From: Acinetobacter haemolyticus
Lineage (GTDB): Bacteria > Pseudomonadota > Gammaproteobacteria > Pseudomonadales > Moraxellaceae
Reading direction: 5' to 3'
Length of the DNA stretch: 64,000 nucleotides
NCBI RefSeq assembly: GCF_900406815.1
Contig: NZ_OVCN01000006.1
Coordinates: forward strand, 62,001-126,000
Shown here one piece after another: positions 17,585 through 25,679 of this stretch. The notes under the pieces are model-generated. The model was not told where the DNA came from and did no database searches. It was given only the letters and a program-made list of their open reading frames with translations. The first letter of the stretch is position 1. Each line of letters begins with the position of its first letter. The position numbers and the translations under genes were made by a program.

Positions 17585-18031
17585 TTACACATGGTGTTCA
17601 TGCATTTTTGCTTGATAAAGTTGATCGAACTCGTATGCAAGGTCAGCAAGTGTTGTGGCTTTTAATTTGGCTAGAAGAATATCTTGTGCTTGTTGCATTG
17701 CATCTTCCAGTGCAGCATTTACAACACGTTCAACACCGCATTCAGGATTTTCTCGTTCGTTACCGATTGCAAAAATAGTCGGTTCACCCACTGCCTGATA
17801 AATATCTAATAATGTGGTTTTTTCTAAGTCAGCTATAAGATGCCAACCTCCTTTAGGACCTTTTGCGGATTGTATAAATCCTGCAGTTTTTAATCCTACC
17901 ATTGTACGTCTGACCACGACTGCATTGGTCGAAAGCATAAGCGCAATCTCTTCCGATGTGAAAATCTTATTTTGTCGAGCCATATGGAGTAACACATGGA
18001 GCATTCGAGAAAGTTTACTGTCGGTACGCAT
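17585..18031 (-). CDS. Rrf2-family transcriptional regulator
   Basis: This 148-aa protein has an N-terminal winged helix (SRMLHVLLHMARQ, ALMLSTNAVVVRRTM, KGPKGGWHL at about residues 45-60), as in IscR/NsrR/RsrR. It has only one cysteine (NPECGVERV, near residue 98), so it does not carry the three-Cys Fe-S ligand set and probably senses through another route, perhaps thiol oxidation at that cysteine. It is divergent from a thioredoxin-reductase-like flavoprotein at 18138, and two palindromic sites lie between them. This arrangement suggests it represses that gene and itself. Confidence 0.85.
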   Translation of the reverse strand: MRTDSKLSRMLHVLLHMARQNKIFTSEEIALMLSTNAVVVRRTMVGLKTAGFIQSAKGPKGGWHLIADLEKTTLLDIYQAVGEPTIFAIGNERENPECGVERVVNAALEDAMQQAQDILLAKLKATTLADLAYEFDQLYQAKMHEHHV

Positions 18032-18065
18032 AGGAGCTAGAGAAGTTTAGGCTTGATATATTAAT

Positions 18066-18082
18066 GTAACATTAAAAGTTGC
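18066..18082. promoter_or_regulatory. Candidate Rrf2 operator 1
   Basis: The 17-mer GTAACATTAAAAGTTGC is an imperfect dyad closely matching the perfect one at 18106-18122. The two centres are 40 bp apart, about four helical turns, on the same face of the DNA. Confidence 0.6.
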
Positions 18083-18105
18083 AAATATAAATAAAAAGCG
18101 TTAGT

Positions 18106-18122
18106 GTAACTTTAAAAGTTAC
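18106..18122. promoter_or_regulatory. Candidate Rrf2 operator 2 (perfect palindrome)
   Basis: GTAACTTTAAAAGTTAC is a perfect 8-1-8 palindrome 15 nt before the flavoprotein start codon. It repeats at 18066 with two changes. Confidence 0.7.
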
Positions 18123-18137
18123 TTATTGGTGTTTAAA

Positions 18138-19016
18138 ATGAATTATGATGTGGCAATTATTGGTGGAAGTTACGCAGGTTTGGCAGCAGGCTTGCCATTA
18201 GTTCGTGCAAGAAGAAAGGTCGTGATGATAGATGCGGGGCAACGTAGAAATCGTTTTGCAGATCACTCCCATGGTTTTCTTACACAAGATGGAACTCGTG
18301 CCAGTGAAATAGCTCAGGTAGCCAAGCAACAATTACTTCAATATCAAACTGTGGATTGGGTCGATGGAACAGTAAAGCGGATAGAAAAAAGAGATGATCT
18401 TTTCCATATCTGTATTGATGGTACCCATGCGGTGAGTGCGAAAAGAATCATCATTGCAACCGGCGTACAAGACCAGCTACCTGAGATAAAAGGCCTTGAA
18501 GAACGTTGGGGTAAAAGTATTTTCCATTGTCCATACTGTCATGGTTATGAACTGGATCAAGGAAAAATTGGATTGATTGCAAATTCTGAGCATTCAGCAC
18601 ATATGGCAATGTTATTACCAGAATGGGGAAGTGTGACTTTCTTTTTAAATGGTCAACCTTTAGCCGCCGAAACAGAAGCACAACTCATTGAAAGAGGTGT
18701 CTTAATTGAAAAAAGGCTTGTTTCAGAAATTATTGGAAACAGCACAGTTGTTCTTTCTGACCAAACGCACATCACGTTGGAGGGGTTATTTGTCACACCA
18801 CAATGTGTAATTTCTCAAGATTGGATACATAAGCTAGCCTGTGATGTGGAGCAAAATCCAATGGGAGAAATGATTAAAACTAATGACCTAAAAGAAACGT
18901 CACTCTCAGGTGTTTTTGCTTGTGGAGATGTAGCCCGATTAGGTGGATCAATCTCATTGGCTGTAGGCGACGGGGCGCTGGCTGGGGTTGCTGCCCATCG
19001 ATCACTGATTTTCTGA
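18138..19016 (+). CDS. Thioredoxin-reductase-like NAD(P)/FAD oxidoreductase
   Basis: This is a 292-aa FAD/NAD-dependent pyridine nucleotide-disulfide oxidoreductase of the TrxB-like small family. The N-terminal FAD-binding motif GGSYAGLAAG is near residue 10. The redox motif CPYC (FHCPYCHGYE) lies near residue 133, and a second nucleotide/FAD motif GVFACGDVARLGGS is near residue 260. The glycine-rich NAD(P) site between them is poor (LIANSEHSAHMA), so cofactor use is uncertain. Proteins of this type oxidise or reduce small thiols or dithiols. I chose ATG 18138 over the TTG at 18126. Divergent Rrf2 gene and operators suggest stress-dependent expression. Confidence 0.85.
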   Translation: MNYDVAIIGGSYAGLAAGLPLVRARRKVVMIDAGQRRNRFADHSHGFLTQDGTRASEIAQVAKQQLLQYQTVDWVDGTVKRIEKRDDLFHICIDGTHAVSAKRIIIATGVQDQLPEIKGLEERWGKSIFHCPYCHGYELDQGKIGLIANSEHSAHMAMLLPEWGSVTFFLNGQPLAAETEAQLIERGVLIEKRLVSEIIGNSTVVLSDQTHITLEGLFVTPQCVISQDWIHKLACDVEQNPMGEMIKTNDLKETSLSGVFACGDVARLGGSISLAVGDGALAGVAAHRSLIF

Positions 19017-19031
19017 CACAAAATAAGGTTT

Positions 19032-19070
19032 AAAGGTCATATTCACACCGAACATGTGGAAATGACCTTT
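19032..19070. terminator. Convergent terminator-like hairpin
   Basis: A 9-bp inverted repeat (AAAGGTCAT / ATGACCTTT) around a 21-nt loop that itself can pair. It separates the flavoprotein from the minus-strand diiron oxidase gene. Confidence 0.45.
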
Positions 19071-19078
19071 CATCCACG

Positions 19079-19939
19079 TCAAGCGAGTTTTCGATATGCT
19101 TCGTACTGGTAACTAGAAATTTGTTCATCCCAAAACATTTGCCAAAGATTACAATACTCTAAGCAAAGATCACGGATTAAGTCATAATCAGATTCGACGC
19201 AAGCCTGAGCCAACACAAACCATAAATCATCTTCATGGTCATCATCAGCAGCTTCAGCGGATGCATCATGTGATACACCGTGTACATAGTAATAACCACT
19301 ATCTACATTGAAACCAACAGCTTTAGTCGCTTGACGTAATGCAGGGCTAAATAGAATAACCTCTTCTTCAGCAACGGCGAGTAAAGCGGTCACAGCTTGA
19401 TAATGATCAAAGGTATTTTCTAGGAAAGTACGAACTTTTTGCGCAATGATAGAAGGTTGATAATTGTTGCGCTCTGATTGCGTTAATTCAAAATCATCAA
19501 GCACATCTTCAAATAAAGGATAGTGCGCGTATTCAGGGTTACCTGAATAATACTGATTCTTGTCTAAAGCGGGACGGAAACCAAACTCATCCAGAATATT
19601 AAGATTTAATAAAAAACGTGGATACATTTTAGAACCTGATAGGAGTCTAGGTTCTAACTGTTTTGTTTGGAATTGAGCCATCAGTAATGCATCAGTAAAA
19701 ACTTGTACGATTGCATGTCGATATTCTAAGTGGATATGTTTTAAGGTTTCTTTATCAATCAAACCGTCATTAAGAAGTTGAATGGCTGGATGCTTTGAAA
19801 CAGGATGTTTTGAAATTTCTGCTCTTAAACTGTTCAGAAAGTTCAAATTTTTGTTCCAGGCTTCTGCAGAAATACTATTTTTCATACCGTCTATAGCTTT
19901 CTGCCTTGGGTTGTCAAAGTTTTCAAATATTTTTGGCAT
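19079..19939 (-). CDS. Haem-oxygenase-fold diiron oxidase candidate (iron-containing redox enzyme family)
   Basis: This 286-aa, mostly helical protein looks like the haem-oxygenase-like diiron oxidase (HDO) superfamily, which includes UndA and SznF. Candidate iron ligands are Glu72 and His75 (LEYRHAIVQ), Glu191-193 (LAVAEEEVI) and His220/His224 (YYVHGVSHDASAE), with the acidic run ADDDHEDD after them. Members oxidise or cleave amino acids or fatty acids using O2. The substrate here is unknown. It is divergent from a TetR regulator across 451 nt. The family assignment is from pattern recognition only. Confidence 0.55.
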   Translation of the reverse strand: MPKIFENFDNPRQKAIDGMKNSISAEAWNKNLNFLNSLRAEISKHPVSKHPAIQLLNDGLIDKETLKHIHLEYRHAIVQVFTDALLMAQFQTKQLEPRLLSGSKMYPRFLLNLNILDEFGFRPALDKNQYYSGNPEYAHYPLFEDVLDDFELTQSERNNYQPSIIAQKVRTFLENTFDHYQAVTALLAVAEEEVILFSPALRQATKAVGFNVDSGYYYVHGVSHDASAEAADDDHEDDLWFVLAQACVESDYDLIRDLCLEYCNLWQMFWDEQISSYQYEAYRKLA

Positions 19940-20390
19940 AGTTTTTTACTCAATGAATTAATAAATATTATTGCTTTTCCAATGATATAGTTCGATTTTT
20001 TTTGGTTGTTTATGAATATAACTATTGGTCCAACCAAAGATCTTTTTATTGGATAAAATAAATATAAGGTGATTTAGAGGTGAAATCAATTTATTAAACA
20101 AGCTAAAAAATAATTATTCAGATTGTTAATTAATCAAAAGATAAATAAAAAGTGATTTATTTCACATTAACAATTAAGTTTTTTTAAAATGGAAAGAATT
20201 TTTTACAAATTAGCTTGTTTGCGCGCTTTTTTTTGCTTAACTTATAATAGTGAACTTGATGGAAAGTGCTATATTTTCTATAATGTTCATAAAGTATATG
20301 GACATTAGCATAGTCGCCAGAGTTTATTAGCCCATAAACTATGCCTAAATAATATATTAAGTTTATATTATAATTCTAAAGGATAATAAA
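19940..20390. other. Long AT-rich divergent regulatory region
   Basis: This 451-nt gap has no convincing gene. It contains an 8-bp inverted repeat TTTGGTTG (20001-20008) / CAACCAAA (20031-20038) near the oxidase start, a 27-bp near-perfect palindrome at 20281-20307, and a hairpin AGTTTAT / ATAAACT at 20321-20337. These are likely regulator sites. Confidence 0.5.
20281..20307. promoter_or_regulatory. Palindrome, candidate TetR operator
   Basis: TAATGTTCATA and TATGGACATTA form an inverted repeat with a single mismatch in 11 positions, around a 5-nt spacer. It ends 83 nt before the TetR start, a typical autoregulatory position. Confidence 0.5.
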
Positions 20391-20951
20391 ATGTCAAAAA
20401 AAGAAGATATTATTGCAACGGCCATGAACCTCTTCAATCGTCACAATTACAGTTCTGTTGGGGTGGATCGAATCATCAGTGAGTCAGGCGTTGCAAAGAT
20501 GACGTTCTATAAGTATTTCCCATCTAAAGAAAATTTGATTGAAGAATGCTTATCACGGAGAAATAAAAGTATTCAAGAAGCCATTGAGAGTGAAGTGAAT
20601 CAGCTCAGTGAAGAGGATTATTTAGGTAAGATTAAAGCAGTCTATTTTTGGCATTTGTCATGGTTTAATTCTGATGATTTCCATGGTTGTATGTTTCAAA
20701 AAGCGTCTTTGGAAATACTACAACAATATCCGTCTATTATTCGTCCAATTGTGGCATATAGAGAATGGTTGATGGCATTAGTTGGGGATTTGTTTGAAAA
20801 AGCAAAAGTATTTCAACCCCACGTATTGACAGCTATGTATATTAATATATTGGACGGTATGACGGCCTATGCCAAAGTAAATAAAGATCATTCTGAAATA
20901 GAAGAGTGCTGGTATTATATTGAACGTTTGATAGATTTAGAGGCAGCTTAA
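20391..20951 (+). CDS. TetR/AcrR-family transcriptional regulator
   Basis: This 186-aa repressor has an N-terminal helix-turn-helix (AMNLFNRHNYSSVGVDRIISESGVAK, roughly residues 10-35, followed by MTFYKYFPSKENLIEECL). The helical ligand-binding domain has no recognised signature, so the inducer is unknown. Upstream palindromes and the divergent oxidase gene suggest local control. An AAAGGATAATAA ribosome site precedes the ATG. Confidence 0.88.
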   Translation: MSKKEDIIATAMNLFNRHNYSSVGVDRIISESGVAKMTFYKYFPSKENLIEECLSRRNKSIQEAIESEVNQLSEEDYLGKIKAVYFWHLSWFNSDDFHGCMFQKASLEILQQYPSIIRPIVAYREWLMALVGDLFEKAKVFQPHVLTAMYINILDGMTAYAKVNKDHSEIEECWYYIERLIDLEAA

Positions 20952-20983
20952 TACTGTATTTTAACTATTACATTATATTGTTA

Positions 20984-21016
20984 AAAAAACCGAGTAAATT
21001 TATTACTCGGTTTTTT
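20984..21016. terminator. Bidirectional terminator between TetR gene and fpr
   Basis: A 14-bp stem (AAAAAACCGAGTAA / TTACTCGGTTTTTT) with a 5-nt loop, with T tracts on both strands. Confidence 0.88.
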
Positions 21017-21035
21017 ATTGGGTAAGTCTTAAAGC

Positions 21036-21815
21036 TTATTTTTCAACGAAAGCACGCTCAATCACATAATCACCCATCACACCCATACGTGGTGATTCAA
21101 CTAAGCCGTGTTGATCGAGTAATGCAGCAACATCTTTTAGGAATGCTGGACTACCACAAAGCATTGCACGGTCAGTTTCACGATTGAAACGAGGTAAACC
21201 AATTTTTTCAAATAATTCGCCAGTTTCGATTGCAGTTGTTACACGACCTTGAGTGTGGAAGGGTTCACGCGTCACAGTTGGGTAGTAAATTAATTTTTCT
21301 TTAATGCCCAATTCTTCAAAAAACTCGTGATTTGGAAGTTCATTCAGGATCAGATCTTGATAAGCAAGTTCTGAAATATAACGTGTACCATGAACCATAA
21401 TTACTTTCTCAAATTTTTCGTAAGTTTCTGGATCACGAAGTAAAGAAAGGAATGGTGCAAGACCAGTACCTGAAGATAAAAGATATAAGTTTTTACCTGG
21501 TAATAAGTCGTCATGGACTAAAGTACCTGTTGGCTTTTTAGAAATCAGGATTTCGTCACCTACTTGTACTTTTTGTAAGATAGAGGTCAAAGGACCGTCT
21601 TGTACTTTAATTGAGAAGAATTCGAGTTCTTCTTCATAGTTCGCACTTGCAATCGAATAAGCACGCATTAAAGGCTTGCCATTCACTTCAAGTCCGATCA
21701 TCACAAACTGACCATTTTTAAAACGTAAGCTTGCATCGCGTGTGGTTTTAAAGCTGAAAAGTGTGTCATTCCAGTGGTGAACATGAGTAATGCGTTCAAC
21801 GTTAAAAGCAGCCAT
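21036..21815 (-). CDS. fpr: Ferredoxin/flavodoxin-NADP+ reductase
   Basis: This 259-aa enzyme passes electrons between NADPH and ferredoxin or flavodoxin. It has the FAD-binding motif RAYSIAS (about residues 50-56), the NADP region GTGLAPFLS (about 116-124) and the C-terminal tail GVMGDYVIERAFVEK, which is typical of the bacterial subclass with an extra aromatic-acidic tail. Monocistronic. In related bacteria fpr is induced by oxidative stress, but I see no SoxR/FinR site. Confidence 0.92.
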   Translation of the reverse strand: MAAFNVERITHVHHWNDTLFSFKTTRDASLRFKNGQFVMIGLEVNGKPLMRAYSIASANYEEELEFFSIKVQDGPLTSILQKVQVGDEILISKKPTGTLVHDDLLPGKNLYLLSSGTGLAPFLSLLRDPETYEKFEKVIMVHGTRYISELAYQDLILNELPNHEFFEELGIKEKLIYYPTVTREPFHTQGRVTTAIETGELFEKIGLPRFNRETDRAMLCGSPAFLKDVAALLDQHGLVESPRMGVMGDYVIERAFVEK

Positions 21816-21915
21816 TAAAGGTCTCGATCACAGATAAAAGAAACAGATTGCTATTCTAATCTAAAATCATTCTCGATAAACTGAATATATTTAATTGTGT
21901 TTATAAGAAAAAGTG

Positions 21916-22659
21916 ATGATTGACGCTGTAACGATGCCGATTATTGGCTATATGCATTCTCCTTATCGTGAAAAATTTGGAATTCCTCGACAGCCAAATC
22001 TTGTAGAAGTCGAATGCTTTATAGAGATGGTAGAACCTTATAATGATTTGCTGGCATTTGATGGTTTGGAGAATTTCAGTCATTTGTGGTTGCTGTGGCA
22101 GTTTCACGATAATAAAAATAATGATAACAGTTTGAATCAACAGCCTAAATTTCGAGCACAAGTCCGTCCGCCGCGTCTAGGAGGTAATCAAAAAATAGGG
22201 GTCTTTGCTACAAGAAGCATGTATCGTCCTTCGCCGATTGGTTTATCTGTCGTACGTTTCCTACGGGTTGAAAAACATGCAAAGACAGTCCGCTTGTATG
22301 TCTCGGGAGCTGATTTACTAAATGCCACGCCGATTTTAGACATAAAACCTTATATTCAATATTCCGATGCAATAGTTGATTCGACAAGTGGTTATGCACA
22401 AGAACAACCTGTGCGAAAATCCGTGCAATGGACGCAAATTGCACAATCACAGCAACTTGTATTACTCAAGCAAGGGATTTTAAATAAAAGAGTATTAGAT
22501 GAACTCGAACAAGTGTTATCTTTAGATCCTCGTCCTGCATATCAAGATGATTCGGAACGAGTATATGGAATGAGTTTTGCAGAATTAAATATTCAATTTA
22601 CAGTGGATGAAAGCACGGTGTCGATTGTAAATATAGAGCAAACAAACTTAAAAATATAA
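21916..22659 (+). CDS. trmO: tRNA t6A37 N6-methyltransferase TrmO
   Basis: TrmO methylates N6-threonylcarbamoyladenosine at position 37 of some tRNAs (m6t6A), using SAM. This 247-aa protein has the UPF0066 beta-barrel domain in the first ~140 residues with the conserved GYMHSPYREKFGIPRQP, HLWLLWQFH, RPPRLGG and VFATRSMYRPSPIGLS motifs. The C-terminal domain has the DPRPAYQ motif near residue 212. I chose ATG 21916 over GTG 21913. It abuts the GspE gene. Confidence 0.92.
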   Translation: MIDAVTMPIIGYMHSPYREKFGIPRQPNLVEVECFIEMVEPYNDLLAFDGLENFSHLWLLWQFHDNKNNDNSLNQQPKFRAQVRPPRLGGNQKIGVFATRSMYRPSPIGLSVVRFLRVEKHAKTVRLYVSGADLLNATPILDIKPYIQYSDAIVDSTSGYAQEQPVRKSVQWTQIAQSQQLVLLKQGILNKRVLDELEQVLSLDPRPAYQDDSERVYGMSFAELNIQFTVDESTVSIVNIEQTNLKI

Positions 22660-22689
22660 ATGCGTTATAACTTTGGGGAACTGACGGTG

Positions 22690-24468
22690 ATGCAAGCGCA
22701 AGCAAAATTTGCAAATTTTTCTTTTACAATTGATGTGACGTGGTGCTTAGAGCAATTACAAAAAGATGGGCTTATTACTGAACGAGATAAACTACTAATT
22801 CAGACCACACATCGACAAAAAGAACAGTTGAAGTGGCATCCATTACAATGGATTGCGAACTTTAAGCTCAAAGATCAGTTAAACCCAACCACTACTTTGA
22901 CGCTGAATCGCTTATGTCAGTGGCTTGCTGAAAAAGCTGCTGTTTCATTATTCGTAATCGATCCTCTAAAGGCAGATGTAACCGCTTTAACCAGTGTGAT
23001 GTCACAAGAGTTTGCGGTCAGAAACCATATTCTTGCAGTTGAAGTTCATGCCGATCGTATTTTGATTGGAACAGATCAACCATTTTCGACAGAGTGGCAA
23101 AATAACTTAGAGCGAAGTCTTGCGCCGAAAAGAATAGAAAAAGTTTTATTAAACCCCGAGCAATTACAACGGTATTTGCACGAGTATTATCAAGTGAGCC
23201 GAGCTGTCAACTCCTCACAAAATACCAGTGCATTTGATCGTGATAATAAAGGCGTGGAAGCACTGTTACAGCTAGGTGATACTCAAAACCCAGATGCAAA
23301 TGATCAACATATTGTTAAATTGGTTGATTGGGTACTGCAATTTGCTTTTGAGCAAGGTGCGAGTGATATTCATCTTGAACCACGTAAGGACAAGGGTAAA
23401 GTACGTTTCCGTATCGATGGGGTATTGCACACGATTTATAATATGCCTGCAAATACACTAACAGCGGTGATTTCTCGGATCAAGATTCTCGGTCGGATGA
23501 ATGTCGCCGAAAAACGTAAACCGCAAGATGGACGTTTAAAAACACGTACTCCGAAGGGACAAGAAACCGAATTGCGTCTTTCTACTTTACCGACTGCCTT
23601 TGGCGAAAAGTTAGTGATGCGTATCTTTGATCCAGAAGTGTTAGTACGTAGTTTTCAGCAACTTGGTTTTGAAGGTCATTTATTACAGAGTTGGCAACAA
23701 CTCACTCAACATAGTCATGGGATTATTTTAGTCACGGGGCCGACAGGTTCTGGGAAAACTACAACACTCTATTCATCGCTAAAACAATTGGCGACTGAAC
23801 AAGTGAATGTCTGCACCATTGAAGATCCGATTGAAATGCTTGAGCCAAGTTTTAACCAGATGCAGGTCAATCCAAACATTGAGCTGGGTTTCGCTGATGG
23901 GGTTCGTGCTTTAATGCGCCAAGATCCTGACATTATTATGGTTGGTGAGATTCGTGATCATGATACTGCGAATATGGCGATTCAGGCAGCACTGACAGGA
24001 CATCTGGTGCTATCTACCCTTCATACCAATGACGCACCGTCGAGTTTGACACGTTTACATGATCTTGGTGTACAGCCTTTCTTAACTTCAGCTACGATTT
24101 TAGGGGTGTTAGCACAGCGTTTAGTACGTCGATTGTGCCCACATTGCAAGCAAGAAACGGCGATTAATGAGCAAGAGTGGGAACATCTAACCTTTGATTA
24201 TATGATGGATATGCCAACCACAATGTTCAAGGCAGTAGGTTGTGAGGCATGTCGTCATACAGGTTATAAAGGCCGTGTGGGTATTTATGAGTTTATGCCT
24301 GTGAGTTTAGAGCTAAAGTCTGTGATCAGCGCGCATGGCACGCTGAATGATCTGCGAACCCAAGCCAAAAAAGAAGGCGTTGAACCATTGCGAATCGCGG
24401 GGGCTCGTAAGGTCATCGAAGGTGTGACAACGTTGGAAGAGGTCTTGCGGGTTGTTCCACTCAGCTAG
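22690..24468 (+). CDS. GspE/PulE-family type II secretion or pilus assembly ATPase
   Basis: This 592-aa hexameric ATPase powers pseudopilus or pilus assembly at the inner membrane. It has an N-terminal GspE/PilB domain, the ASDIHLEPR motif (near residue 226), Walker A GPTGSGKTTT (~358), Asp box and Walker B RQDPDIIMVGEIRD (~418), and a C-terminal tetracysteine zinc module (CPHCK and CEACRHTGYKGR). The start could be ATG 22660, immediately after the trmO stop but without a ribosome site, or ATG 22690 with GGGGA upstream, which I prefer. No gsp or pil gene is adjacent; the T2SS of Acinetobacter is scattered, so this may be its GspE. Confidence 0.8.
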   Translation: MQAQAKFANFSFTIDVTWCLEQLQKDGLITERDKLLIQTTHRQKEQLKWHPLQWIANFKLKDQLNPTTTLTLNRLCQWLAEKAAVSLFVIDPLKADVTALTSVMSQEFAVRNHILAVEVHADRILIGTDQPFSTEWQNNLERSLAPKRIEKVLLNPEQLQRYLHEYYQVSRAVNSSQNTSAFDRDNKGVEALLQLGDTQNPDANDQHIVKLVDWVLQFAFEQGASDIHLEPRKDKGKVRFRIDGVLHTIYNMPANTLTAVISRIKILGRMNVAEKRKPQDGRLKTRTPKGQETELRLSTLPTAFGEKLVMRIFDPEVLVRSFQQLGFEGHLLQSWQQLTQHSHGIILVTGPTGSGKTTTLYSSLKQLATEQVNVCTIEDPIEMLEPSFNQMQVNPNIELGFADGVRALMRQDPDIIMVGEIRDHDTANMAIQAALTGHLVLSTLHTNDAPSSLTRLHDLGVQPFLTSATILGVLAQRLVRRLCPHCKQETAINEQEWEHLTFDYMMDMPTTMFKAVGCEACRHTGYKGRVGIYEFMPVSLELKSVISAHGTLNDLRTQAKKEGVEPLRIAGARKVIEGVTTLEEVLRVVPLS

Positions 24469-24555
24469 TTAATTTTTTCGATCTTCAGATTCACCTCATC
24501 TTGGTTTGTTTAAATAACCTCATCGAAATGATGAAATCAAAATGAGGAACTGAAC

Positions 24556-24921
24556 ATGAACGTATTTTCAAAAGTTGCAGTAATGGCAAGTTTGATAGGT
24601 GCAACCACTATGGTTGCTGCAAATACAGGTGCAGTTAATCAACAGGCTTTGGCACCCACACAGATAAGTACTGTGCAGCAAGCATTGACCTTAAAAGATG
24701 ACACACCTATAAAACTGAAAGGTTATGTGGTTAAGTCAATTGGTGATGAAAAATATCAGTTTAGCGACCAAACAGGCAGTATCACCGTCGATATCGATGA
24801 TGAATTGTGGCAAGGTAAGCCAATTTCAGCTAAAACACCCGTGACCCTCATTGGTGAAGTTGATATAGACTACAAACCTAAGAAACGTGTTGAGATTGAT
24901 GTTGATCAAGTTCAATTCTAA
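24556..24921 (+). CDS. ygiW: BOF-family periplasmic protein (YgiW/YdeI-like)
   Basis: This 121-aa protein has a signal peptide ending in VAANT and an OB-fold (bacterial OB-fold, BOF) domain with the motif DTPIKLKGYVVKSIGDEKYQFSD followed by GSITVDIDDELWQG. In Pasteurellaceae and enterics, ygiW is co-located with qseBC, as here. It is proposed to help stress tolerance and two-component signalling in the periplasm. It ends with an attenuator-like terminator before the response regulator gene. Confidence 0.85.
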   Translation: MNVFSKVAVMASLIGATTMVAANTGAVNQQALAPTQISTVQQALTLKDDTPIKLKGYVVKSIGDEKYQFSDQTGSITVDIDDELWQGKPISAKTPVTLIGEVDIDYKPKKRVEIDVDQVQF

Positions 24922-24937
24922 GCTGTAGCGTGAATAT

Positions 24938-24967
24938 AAAACCACATGATTTTTTCATGTGGTTTTT
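24938..24967 (+). terminator. Terminator/attenuator between ygiW and qseB-like gene
   Basis: A stem of AAAACCACATGA with TCATGTGGTTTT around a T5 loop is followed by TTATTT. It lies inside what looks like an operon, so it may be partial. Confidence 0.7.
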
Positions 24968-25015
24968 ATTTGCTTTAAGATAAACCTTAAAGATCAAAAA
25001 TGAGAGCGTTTATTG

Positions 25016-25675
25016 ATGCGGATTTTATTGGCAGAAGACGATGCTTCACAGGCGGAAAGTATTAAAGACTGGCTAGAAATGGATGGTTATAGCGTTGACT
25101 GGGTAGAGCGTGGTGACCATGCAATTTTAGCAATTGAACAGCATCAATATGACTGTGTATTGCTCGATCGAGGTTTGCCACAAGCATCGGGTGATGAGAT
25201 TCTAAAATCTATTCGACAACTGAATTTAAAAACGCCTGTTATTTTTATTACTGCAAAAGATCATATCCATGATCGGATTGAAGGCTTAGATCTAGGTGCA
25301 AATGATTATTTGGTCAAACCCTTTAACTTAGAAGAGTTATCTGCAAGAGTTCGCTCACAACTACGCCAGCATCAGCTTGACGCAGGTCAATATCTTAAAT
25401 TCGCTGACTTAACACTTGATCCTCAAGCAAAAACATTGATTCAGGCAGGGCAGCCAGTCAATTTAACCGCAAAGGAGTTTCAAATTTTATATAAATTAAT
25501 GCAAAAACCAGATCATATTTTGACGCGCGAACAATTAGAAGAATCTTTATATGCATGGGGAGATGAAATTGAAAGTAATGCAATTGAAGTCTTTATTTAT
25601 CAAATTCGCAAAAAAATAGGCGGACAGTATATTAAAACCGTTCGCGGACTTGGCTATCGAATGCATAAGGAATAA
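25016..25675 (+). CDS. qseB: OmpR-family response regulator (QseB/PmrA-like)
   Basis: This 220-aa response regulator has a receiver domain (MRILLAEDDASQAES with acidic pocket, phosphorylation Asp in VLLDRGLP near residue 52, Lys in VKPFNLEEL near 103) and a C-terminal OmpR-type winged helix (VNLTAKEFQILYKLM, IEVFIYQIRKKIGG). The start is ATG 25016 rather than TTG 25013. The kinase starts 4 nt after its stop. The pairing with YgiW suggests the QseBC family, but PmrAB is close and cannot be excluded. Confidence 0.8.
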   Translation: MRILLAEDDASQAESIKDWLEMDGYSVDWVERGDHAILAIEQHQYDCVLLDRGLPQASGDEILKSIRQLNLKTPVIFITAKDHIHDRIEGLDLGANDYLVKPFNLEELSARVRSQLRQHQLDAGQYLKFADLTLDPQAKTLIQAGQPVNLTAKEFQILYKLMQKPDHILTREQLEESLYAWGDEIESNAIEVFIYQIRKKIGGQYIKTVRGLGYRMHKE

Positions 25676-25679
25676 AGCG

